From a bacterium (GTDB taxonomy: Bacteria; Vulcanimicrobiota; Xenobia; Xenobiales; JADMJV01), in contig JAFEBA010000087.1 of the NCBI GenBank assembly GCA_018266105.1, positions 1-58,645 on the forward strand: DNA of 58,645 nucleotides. The letters run 5' to 3'. The position numbers were made by a program, and so were the translations under genes. The notes beneath the pieces were generated by a model that did not search any database, had not been told where the DNA came from, and was given only the letters and a program-made list of their open reading frames with translations. Within the stretch, counting starts at the first letter, position 1, and each line of letters starts with the position of its first letter. This document shows, piece by piece, positions 1 through 7,700 of this stretch.

Positions 1-1025
1 CCCATACGTTCGGCCATGATTTTGGGATTCACTCCGGCCTGCAGCATTATCGTTGCGTGCGAATGACGCAGCGAATATAAATGCAAACGGGGGTCCAGAT
101 TTGCCATTTCCAGAGTCCGTCGCAAGGCGTGGCGGCGCAAATTGATGGCGTGAACTGGCTGACCGTTGTAGCAGCGAAAGACGAAGTCCGGGAGGTCGGC
201 GCTGGTTGGTTTCTGGCTGGCCTGATGTGCTCGAAGCAGCTCGACCAGGCCGGCGGGCAGGGTGATGGTGCGGTGGCTTCCTTTTGTCTTGGGGGGCTCG
301 AAACGCCAGCCACCCTGGCGCAGGCGATAGAGCGAGCGCTGCACGACCAGCCTGCCCTGGTCCAGGTCGATATCTTTCCAGGTGAGCGCCAGGTATTCGC
401 TGGGCCTCATTCCCGTGGCCAGAGCCAGGATCAGGGCCAGGCCGTGGTGGTGGGTCTGGGCTGCCTCTTGAAACCGCCTGGCCTCCTCGGCCGTCATCAC
501 GCGGACCTTCTCTTCGCGCAGGGTCGAGCGCTGGCTGGCCACCACCACGCTCTTGGCCGGGTTGATGGTGATCAGGCCCCAGTGCACCGCCTGCTGCAGG
601 CTGGAGGCGATGACCACGTGCAGCTTCTTGAGCGAGGCGTTGCCGACACCCAGTTCGCGCAGCTTGGCATAATAGGTCTGCAGCTTGTAGGGGGTGAGCT
701 CACTGACGCGCTGCATTCCGATCTTGCCGTTCACGTAGAGCCGCACAACGTCGGCGTAGCCGTGGTAGGTGGCCTCCCGGAGCTTGGGCTTGGCCACTTC
801 CTCCAGCCACTGCTCCAGAAAGGTCTCCAGCTGCACCTTGGTGGGCTCAACGAACCGGCCCATATCCTGGTCGCGCAGCGCGCCGTTCAGGTAGGCCTGG
901 GCGTCCTTCTTGGTGCCGTGGATGGTCTTGTTGATGTAGCGCCGCTTGCCGGTGCGCTGGTCTTTGCCCATGAAAATGCGCACGAGGTAGACTTTCTCGC
1001 TGCGCTTGATGATTTGTCCCGCCAT
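1..1025 (-). CDS. Tyrosine recombinase / phage-type integrase (C-terminus cut by window edge)
   Basis: The 341 visible codons encode a tyrosine-recombinase integrase that would catalyse site-specific integration and excision of a mobile element. Reading from the ATG at 1025, the protein starts MAGQIIKRSEK, has an N-terminal arm-type DNA-binding region (KDQRTGKRRYINKTIHGTKK), a SAM-like core-binding domain (PTKVQLETFLEQWLEEVAKP), and the catalytic domain with the first Arg in ATGMRPSEYLALTWKDID and box II as YSLRHSHATIMLQAG, where Tyr replaces the usual His of HxLRH, as in many integrases. The catalytic Tyr lies beyond the edge. AAGGAGG sits just upstream of the ATG. It is the last visible gene of a leftward operon after the HTH and SWIM genes, so the att site probably lies left of the window. 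The long open frame on the plus strand here is a shadow. Confidence 0.93.
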   Translation of the reverse strand, partial: MAGQIIKRSEKVYLVRIFMGKDQRTGKRRYINKTIHGTKKDAQAYLNGALRDQDMGRFVEPTKVQLETFLEQWLEEVAKPKLREATYHGYADVVRLYVNGKIGMQRVSELTPYKLQTYYAKLRELGVGNASLKKLHVVIASSLQQAVHWGLITINPAKSVVVASQRSTLREEKVRVMTAEEARRFQEAAQTHHHGLALILALATGMRPSEYLALTWKDIDLDQGRLVVQRSLYRLRQGGWRFEPPKTKGSHRTITLPAGLVELLRAHQASQKPTSADLPDFVFRCYNGQPVHAINLRRHALRRTLEMANLDPRLHLYSLRHSHATIMLQAGVNPKIMAERM

Positions 1026-1070
1026 TTTGGTTCCTCCTTGTAAGCATAAGGGGCGTTCAGCCCCGTGTAT

Positions 1071-1265
1071 TTAGCTGGCGCGGTTGTGGCCCGGCGCGTA
1101 ACGCAGGCCGCCCTGACGAACCCACTCGTTGAAGGCTTGCTCCTCGATGCGAACCTGGCGGCCAATGTGGACGCTGGGCAACAAATCCTGGCGAATGGCC
1201 TCGTAGACGCGGTCGGGGGAGAGGTTGAGCAGTTCGGCGATTTCGACGACGGTGAAGAACCTCAT
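1071..1265 (-). CDS. Small HTH protein, excisionase/MerR-type (helix_turn_helix_17-like)
   Basis: A 64-residue protein starting MRFFTVVEIAELLNLSPDRV, followed by YEAIRQDLLPSVHIGRQVRI. This is the classic excisionase-type winged helix (tVxEiAelLnlspdrVyeair...G...R). It would bind DNA near the integrase gene or att site, acting as recombination directionality factor or regulator. The start is set at the Met two bases after the upstream SWIM gene stop, so the two are probably translationally coupled; upstream extension gives Arg/Gly/Pro-rich out-of-frame sequence. It sits 45 bp before the integrase start, the usual place for such a gene in an integrative element. Confidence 0.8.
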   Translation of the reverse strand: MRFFTVVEIAELLNLSPDRVYEAIRQDLLPSVHIGRQVRIEEQAFNEWVRQGGLRYAPGHNRAS

Positions 1266-1267
1266 GA

Positions 1268-1570
1268 TTAAGCCGTCCTCCGTCCGCTGGTGGAGTGAAT
1301 GGCGTCGTGGAGAATCTCGGCCAGGCGGGCCACCGGCGCCTGACTGGCGGGGTCCTTGAGCGCCGTGCGCACGGCCACCACGTGGGAGCAATCCGCCCAG
1401 TGGCTCTTGAACCGGCCCCACTGACAATTACAGCTCCAGCGGAAGCTGAGCTTGATCACGTCGTAGGTATCGTGGTCCCCGATGACCAGGGCCTTGACGT
1501 CGCTCAGCAGAATGACGCGATGGTTCTTGTTCAGGCGGTCGGCTTTTTCAGAGATAGACTTACGGTTCAT
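1268..1570 (-). CDS. SWIM zinc-finger domain protein
   Basis: A 100-residue protein starting MNRKSISEKADRLNKN. It carries a Cys-x-Cys...Cys-x-His pattern at C47, C49, C61 and H63 (RWSCNCQW...DCSH), the zinc-binding signature of the SWIM family, which binds DNA or protein partners. The start is chosen because AAGGAG lies about ten bases upstream of the ATG at 1570; the open frame runs 31 codons further without a ribosome site. It is the first gene of the SWIM-HTH-integrase operon, read from the promoter at 1766-1794. Its role in the element is unknown; control of recombination or host-factor binding is only an inference. Confidence 0.72.
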   Translation of the reverse strand: MNRKSISEKADRLNKNHRVILLSDVKALVIGDHDTYDVIKLSFRWSCNCQWGRFKSHWADCSHVVAVRTALKDPASQAPVARLAEILHDAIHSTSGRRTA

Positions 1571-1765
1571 GACGTTGGTTTCTCCTTGTTGTTCGGTTTT
1601 GGGCAGCACAAAGCCAGGGCCGGGGCTGCGTAGTGGGGTAAGAGAGCGTGGTGTAAGAATCACGACGCCACATGCTTTCAGCTGGATTTTTGAGAAGAGA
1701 GCGGTGGATTTTGGTAGAACTGTTGCCCATCTCGAGGGAAGATCTCGTCAGAGGGGGATACTTGT

Positions 1766-1812
1766 AGTATATTATCTGCAGACAGATAAGTCAATATCTG
1801 TCTGCAGATAAT
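1766..1812. promoter_or_regulatory. Twin-dyad operator overlapping the promoter of the integrase operon
   Basis: Two 16-bp dyads of form TATCTG-N4-CAGATA lie at 1773-1788 and 1795-1810, 22 bp apart. Together they form a perfect inverted repeat with 18-bp arms (1771-1788 and 1795-1812) around a 6-bp centre. On the minus strand, TTGACT (1794-1789), a 17-bp spacer and TATACT (1771-1766) make a good sigma-70 promoter reading toward the SWIM-HTH-integrase operon; its spacer contains exactly the left dyad. A weaker plus-strand promoter may overlap (TTGTAG 1762-1767, GATAAG 1785-1790). The RHH protein encoded just downstream is the natural candidate ligand. Confidence 0.75.
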
Positions 1813-1826
1813 GTGGGAGCAAATTT

Positions 1827-2048
1827 ATGAGCGATGAACCCAAGCGTGGCCGGCCAAAGAAATATTCCGAACAAGAGTACGGCGCTCCGAGGCTTACGAT
1901 TCGCGTAGACCCAGATGTGCACCAATACGTGACCGCTCAGCCCGAAGGAGCGCGGCTTTACATTGAACGAGTTGTCCGAGAGGATCGAGACAAGCACTCT
2001 AAAGCCTCTCAGGCCACTGGCCAGCAAGTGAGATTGTTAGATGCTTGA
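1827..2048 (+). CDS. Ribbon-helix-helix (CopG/Arc-like) repressor candidate
   Basis: A 73-residue protein. The N-terminus carries an AT-hook-like basic stretch (KRGRPKK), then APRLTIRVDPDVHQYV and ARLYIERVVREDRD, matching the strand-helix-helix layout of ribbon-helix-helix DNA-binding proteins. GGGAG precedes the ATG. It is transcribed away from the integrase operon and begins 14 bp after the twin-dyad operator at 1766-1812. RHH dimers usually bind paired short dyads, so autoregulation plus repression of the integrase operon is the simplest model (inference). Compact size and position resemble control genes of integrative elements. Confidence 0.72.
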   Translation: MSDEPKRGRPKKYSEQEYGAPRLTIRVDPDVHQYVTAQPEGARLYIERVVREDRDKHSKASQATGQQVRLLDA

Positions 2049-2162
2049 CACTCCCTATAGCCTAGGCAGTGTTCGGACTGGCGGTTCCGAAGCACATCAA
2101 ATCCTTTCACCTAGTCCTCGTTGCGGAGGTTTTGAGATCTTTTCGGGAGAAACCGGGCTATT

Positions 2163-3980
2163 GTGACTTGGACGCCCGAACTGCAGAAGCTGGCTATAGA
2201 ACACCTTGTCGACCTCGGCTGGGCTCAGGCTGATTTTCGTTTTGCGTTCGTCCAATTAACCTCGGAAATTTCAGAACACGCGATAATTGAGCGCCATACG
2301 GGCTCTTACTTTGCATTAGATACATCGAGACCCCGGCATTTTGGGGTTTGGTATAACCCAGGCGAGGGATGCTTCCTGGGTCGAGATGTATTGCGCTCTA
2401 AATCCAAGCTGCTTTCTAGCCTGGAGGATTGGGCTGAAGGAGTTAAGGAGCAGCGAAATTACAGCCTAAGTTGGCCGGATGTCAGTGGAGCCCAATCTGC
2501 TCGGCAACACCTTTTGCTCTCGGAACTGGAGATAATTGCAGTTAGTCTGCGCGGCGAAGGCTTACCTTTGTCCAGATTCCAGTGGAGAAAATCCGGAGAG
2601 TCTTGGAGGCTGGAGGATAGCAAAAGTTCAGCCTTTATCCAACTGGACGTTGCGAGCGACCGATCAACAAAAAATCTGGCGGTTGGGCTAAGTTTATATC
2701 CGATGCCTGGGTTTGTAAATTATCACACCGAAATTTATCGGGCATCAGATCCCGATAATGTTAGTGATTGGCGTCACCGATTCGCCGGTTGGGCTTCAGA
2801 AATAAAAAAATTAGACGCGAGACCCGGCGGCAAGGTATTGCGGCGTCCAATTCTCCTTAGCCCGATCGAGCTCTCCAGAGTTCATCTTAAGAACATCCGC
2901 GGTTTTGAGGATTTCACTTGGTCCAGTCCACTTCAGCGACGTCCTCTGCTCCTCATTGGGCCAAATGGAACGGGAAAAAGCACATTCTTACGTTGCTTGG
3001 CGCTGGCGGTTTTGCCGAAAGCACTCGCTCAGAGCCTGCTCGGCTCTCCACTGTGTAGACTGCTGCGCAACCCTGATCACGTTGGAAGGATTGAGGTTGA
3101 GCTTGGTTCTGCTGACGGTCCTGAGACTTTGGTTTGTGAGATCGAGTCTGGTCGTGATGGGACAGAATTGATTATGCGACACGACGCCGAGGAATGTCCA
3201 ATTCAGTTTCAGATTTACGGGTATGGTGCTGGCAGGGCAATGGACGGAGCCAGCGCCTCGTCGGAAGACGCTCTGGTTCGCGGTGTAGCCACGCTTTTTC
3301 AATACCATAGTCAACTGGTGGATCCAGAGACCTTTTTTCTTCGGTTGAGGCAGTATTACACCGACCACGTTCAACTCGCCGTCCAAGCGTCCATTAGGGC
3401 CCTGCTTGACTTGTCAGATGACTACGTGGTCGACCTTTCACGCCAATTTGGTGTCGCAGTGAAAAGTAACCGGGGGGTGGTGCCGCTTGCCTCTTGGGCG
3501 GACGGATATCGTCTAACTTTACAATGGCTGATAGACTTTTGGCATTTCGCGCTCGACAGTTTCCAACCTGATCCGCCAAACTCTCCCACCGGACTTTTAC
3601 TAATCGACGAATTGGAACTTCATTTGCATCCCAAATTGCAGTCGCGGCTCCTACATCGCTTGACTAAAGCCCTGCCGAACATGCATTGCATTGCTACAAC
3701 CCACAGTCCACTCGTGGCTCTCTCAGTTGACGCCGAACAGTTGCTCCACCTCCGCAACAGGGACGGCCAAATCCAAGCGTTGCCCGCTCCCGACTTGACT
3801 TCGTATAGCATCGAGGATGTCTTTACAGATCCCGATTTATTCGATGTGTCGCCATATAGCCCCGAAACTCAAGCTAGACTGGAACGATGGCGGGCTCTTT
3901 CAGCAATGACAGTCAAAGAAAGAACCGATGAGGAGCAGCACGAATATCAGCTCCTGGCACGATGGTTGGCCAGCGCTTGA
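2163..3980 (+). CDS. ptuA: Septu-type AAA (ABC/SMC-like) ATPase, PtuA-like
   Basis: A 605-residue ATPase. The C-terminal half has an ABC/RecF-like fold: VHLKNIRGFEDFTW, Walker A GPNGTGKST (266-274), Walker B LLLIDEL with D482-E483, and a switch THSPL near residue 512 (ATTHSPLVALS), the layout of the AAA_15/21 family. The N-terminal ~240 residues are not recognised and may be a sensor. The gene starts with GTG at 2163 after GGGAG. Its last 19 bp overlap the HNH gene, so both proteins are made together. ATPase plus HNH nuclease in this order is the composition of the Septu anti-phage system (PtuA/PtuB); no reverse transcriptase is present, so it is not a retron-associated version. Lower GC than neighbours suggests transfer. 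Confidence 0.8.
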   Translation: MTWTPELQKLAIEHLVDLGWAQADFRFAFVQLTSEISEHAIIERHTGSYFALDTSRPRHFGVWYNPGEGCFLGRDVLRSKSKLLSSLEDWAEGVKEQRNYSLSWPDVSGAQSARQHLLLSELEIIAVSLRGEGLPLSRFQWRKSGESWRLEDSKSSAFIQLDVASDRSTKNLAVGLSLYPMPGFVNYHTEIYRASDPDNVSDWRHRFAGWASEIKKLDARPGGKVLRRPILLSPIELSRVHLKNIRGFEDFTWSSPLQRRPLLLIGPNGTGKSTFLRCLALAVLPKALAQSLLGSPLCRLLRNPDHVGRIEVELGSADGPETLVCEIESGRDGTELIMRHDAEECPIQFQIYGYGAGRAMDGASASSEDALVRGVATLFQYHSQLVDPETFFLRLRQYYTDHVQLAVQASIRALLDLSDDYVVDLSRQFGVAVKSNRGVVPLASWADGYRLTLQWLIDFWHFALDSFQPDPPNSPTGLLLIDELELHLHPKLQSRLLHRLTKALPNMHCIATTHSPLVALSVDAEQLLHLRNRDGQIQALPAPDLTSYSIEDVFTDPDLFDVSPYSPETQARLERWRALSAMTVKERTDEEQHEYQLLARWLASA

Positions 3981-4645
3981 AGTTCGTGTCACGACCAGAG
4001 CTTGACCAAAAGGATCCCAAGGTTGTTCGGTGGCTAGAAAAGGCTCGCCAACTGCACGCCGCAAATAAGCTCACTAATCACTATAAGGCAAAAATAATTC
4101 TTGCGAAGCTGACTGAAATGTTCAAGCTCAAATGTGCTTATTGCGAAAGCTATGCTGAACAGGGAGATGTCGAACATTTCCGGCCCAAATCATCGGTCAG
4201 AGGTGTCGATACACACCCGGGATATAAATGGCTTACTTACGAATGGACAAATCTCTATTGGAGTTGTCCTCGCTGCAATCAAGGAGGGGGCAAGCAGGAT
4301 CAGTTTCCGCTGGTCGATGAGTCTGCTAGGCTGTCCTCTGAGGGCGACCATACAAGAGAGTCTCCTCTTCTGTTGGACCCCTGCCAGGACAGTCCTGAAC
4401 GCCACCTCCAGTTGCTTCCAAATGGTGAGGTGGTGTCGGTAAATTCCTGCCCGCGCGGAGAGGCCACTATAAAGATCCTGCGGCTAGACCGATTTCGGCT
4501 CAGAGAAGTTCGCCGTGACTACCTTAAAAATGCATTAGAGTTGCGCGACTCTCAGCCGGCTTTGGACCTGGATGTTCTTATTCCAGAGAATCAGATGTTT
4601 AGCGGTCTCCTTAGGCAGTTTTTTCGTTCCCATCCGAACATTTAG
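3962..4645 (+). CDS. ptuB: Septu-type HNH endonuclease, PtuB-like
   Basis: A 227-residue HNH nuclease. It has C58-x2-C61 (KCAYCESY), then DVEHFRPK with H72 as the likely general base, and TNLYWSCPRCNQ with C102 and C105 as the second half of the structural zinc site, followed by FPL. This arrangement (CxYCE...VEHFRPK...W.NLYWSC..CN) is typical of PtuB and related nucleases. The ATG lies inside the end of the ATPase gene. The predicted role is nucleic-acid cleavage when the ATPase partner senses infection. The region between its stop and the convergent STAND gene is only 65 bp and shows no clear hairpin. Confidence 0.83.
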   Translation: MVGQRLKFVSRPELDQKDPKVVRWLEKARQLHAANKLTNHYKAKIILAKLTEMFKLKCAYCESYAEQGDVEHFRPKSSVRGVDTHPGYKWLTYEWTNLYWSCPRCNQGGGKQDQFPLVDESARLSSEGDHTRESPLLLDPCQDSPERHLQLLPNGEVVSVNSCPRGEATIKILRLDRFRLREVRRDYLKNALELRDSQPALDLDVLIPENQMFSGLLRQFFRSHPNI

Positions 4646-4710
4646 GCACTTGACTTCTTTGTTCTTTGTTCTGGGTTACGTGACTTGCCTCTCTCCTCGC
4701 TGGACCCTTC

Positions 4711-7700
4711 TCAATAGTTGTGCTCTTCATCCCACCTCTCAGCGGCTTGATCCGCTAACTTGGTATAGAAATCGACGGCTTTTTGCCCGACCTTTCTGAT
4801 TCTGAGGTTAGGATGATTTTCCCAAGATTTGAATTTCTCGCCGACCTTCCGGTAGTAGGGCTCTTCAGAATTAATGAAACTTCTTGGGTATGGAGCATTA
4901 ATTAAGTGGTCTTCTACGCTTGGGCTTGGGTTTATCGAGAGAAGGTTCGCTGCACGTTCCACAAAATGTTCGGACCAATGCGACTCAGCTACCAAGTCCA
5001 GGGCTAGATCAAAAAGCTCTGGCCCCTGAGTCGCCCAGCCCTCCAGCAATTCATTGAATTCAGTGGAGTCGACCCCAAGAGAAATCAGGAGCCATCTCGC
5101 GCTTCCGGCTAAGGACCAGTCCTTGGTTAGACTGGCTTCCTCACACCATTTCGCTGCTCGTGCAAGGGCTTGGTGCCACTCAGCATTCCTTGGGAGTTCT
5201 CGGAGGGGTTGCCGTAATTCTCGTGGGAAAGGATAAAGTGAATCGGTTAGCAAGCCTGATTTCTGAGCTTCCAGACGTGCCCAAACCCACGGTATCAACA
5301 GGCGTCTATTGACTATTTCCGCTAGGCGTTGTTCTCGGATATCCTTGGTTGCTGTCCATAGGATAGTTCTGTCGTACCAGGCGGTGTCCTCGAGTGAAAC
5401 CTTCTTTCCAAACCGCTGGTTCGGATCTAGTGTAAGATCCGTTACTATTGTTTCGATGAGTGAGTTGTCTGTAGTAGCCCCTAGAATAAGGTCGATGATC
5501 TCAAGGCACTCTCTGTCGAGCTGCGTAGGCAGGGATAGGTAAAGCGCCTCGGCTACGGATGCGCAGGAGTCGAGTGCTAGGCGCGACCACAAGTCTTTTA
5601 GGCCTGTAACTTTCATGCCAGCCAACCCCTCTGCAGCCAGAAGCCTAAGGCGGACTTCCGCGGCATTTGCCAAACTGACGAGTATCTTTGTCTTCTGAGT
5701 TTCGTCGGTAAGCTTCCGCAATGCCAGGGTTGCGCAGGGAGCAAGAGTGGAGAGGGAGTCGTGAAGTCGCGCGAAGAAATCGTCGATTAGAAACGGCTTG
5801 ATTTCTAAAAGTGAAGCAATCACTTGGCTCATGGGCCAAAATCCACGAAAGTCGCCTCCGCAAGCGACGTGTGAATCTATTTCCTTGGACCAAACACTAA
5901 GGGCTTGTATTGGATTTGAGTCAGCGCCGAGCTCGTCGACGAGCGGGGCCACTAGCTCGGTATAATCGACCCCGCCTGTTGGTCTTTTTTGTTCAGAAAG
6001 TGTTTCGTCGCAGACGAGTAGCAGAAACTTTCTGAGTTCCGGTGTCACCAATCCACCGACCAACGAGGGTCGGTGTCGCAAGAAAACTCTGGTGACCTTG
6101 GCTTGCAGTGAAAGGCTGAAGCTTTTCCAGGACGACTGGAGGAAGGGTTCGATTACTTGAGTCAAAATTCCGTTGAAGATGGCTCCAATCTCATTGTTTT
6201 GATGCTGCTGCAAATCTGCGTACATCGAGTTGAGCCAGTCAACTTGGGTGCGTTGAGATTTTGTCGACAGTGATAGAAACGTTTGCGAGTAGAGATCTGC
6301 CCCGATTTTAAGACTGATCTCGGTGACGCCTGGAATTGCTTGAACAGAGTAAGTGCCGAACCGGAAAGCTTGCGAACTGCTAGCAGCCTGCCTTGTGAAA
6401 TGAGTGGTTACTCGCAGGACTTCGCGACTCACGGCAGAGACAACCTCTGCACACGCTTCCTTGTTCTGATTTCCAGCCCAGTATGCGAGGCTATCTTCCG
6501 CAATAAATCTTCGAATTTGTTCCATCGTGTGCACGGCGAGTGCGGTCTCCGGCAGTGGGCAGTGTTTAAGAAAGTCGTTTATGTCATCTAAGAATTCCTT
6601 AATAGTCTTTGTGGAGCCTGACAGGAAGGCTTCTTCACCTATTTTTAGCAACGGGCGCCAAGCTGCCTGAAGGTCGCGGAATTTCACTGTGGCCATGCCT
6701 AAGTAAAGCATTGAGAGCAGCTCGTCTTTGAGCTCAGGGTGGGTTTCCTTCCTTATATCCGCAAAAGCTCGTTCAAAAAAAATAACAGAATAGTCGGGAA
6801 ATGCCGACGCGAAGCGTTTGAAGTAACCCAAGGCCTCTCTCGCTGAGTGGGCGTAGAGTATCGAGAAGTCCTCGATTACAACTCTGGCTTTATTATTCTC
6901 TTTTAGTTCGGACGCCGATATAGCTTCGCCCAGTGCCTCTAAAAGTCGATCGCGCCGGTTGAGTTTGAACTTATTGTAAAACCAGGAGTACGGAAAGATG
7001 GCGCCTTCGCGGTCGCCAAGAAAGCAATATGATAGATATCCGTCACTGATTATGTCCGGCTTAAACTGCAAAAGCCCGCCGGCCTGCTCGTGCAGGATTC
7101 CAGCGTCTAAAGCATCCGAGCGCGCTTGACAGAGGTCGGCAAGGCCGATCTCTGAAGCTTCCGCAAGCATTGTGAGGTCTTCTTTCGTACAACCGCGCGC
7201 TGCTGCGACAGCTCCCAACAGCAGTCTGCGGGCGGTGGAGGAACTCGAAGCTGCCCAGCTATCAAATCCCTTGCAGAAGGACTCGACCAATTCGAGTCGC
7301 CTGCCGACTTGGATGGAGTGGTTTAAGTTGATTCGCTGTGCTGCAAGGGCTGCTAGCTGTGGGTTTCCTTCAGCAATGGAGAGGATTTCCGCTCTTAAGG
7401 ATTCTATCTTGAGGTTGAAAGGTGGATTGATTAAAATCTGGTCGAGGTAGTCCCTACGGAGTCGTCCAACCTTCATTCTGGAGTGATTCAAACCCTGAGG
7501 CAGGCTATTTTCTATTGCATTCTCGAATCCAGGTCTAATGATGGCGACCACAGAAGCAACCTGTTCTTGGCGTAAATGGCTTAGTATATTCGATAGGTCC
7601 CCCCTGCGGTGGGCGTCGTCTATTATGATTCTATATTTCTTCCCTGGCACAAGTTCGTTGAGATATTTTTCGTTGAAATGTACTCCGGCCGGTACAAACA

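Noticed and set aside
81..1043. Long open frame on the plus strand opposite the integrase
   Set aside because: No domain or ribosome site; the minus strand encodes a clear tyrosine recombinase through the same bases.
2041..2100. TTGACA near 2044 as promoter of the Septu genes
   Set aside because: No acceptable -10 element at 16-18 bp distance.
2163..4645. Retron or Lamassu interpretation of the ATPase-nuclease pair
   Set aside because: No reverse transcriptase or ncRNA is adjacent, and the nuclease is a stand-alone HNH protein of the PtuB type.
4646..4710. Terminator between the Septu and STAND genes
   Set aside because: No stem-loop could be drawn in the 65 bp.
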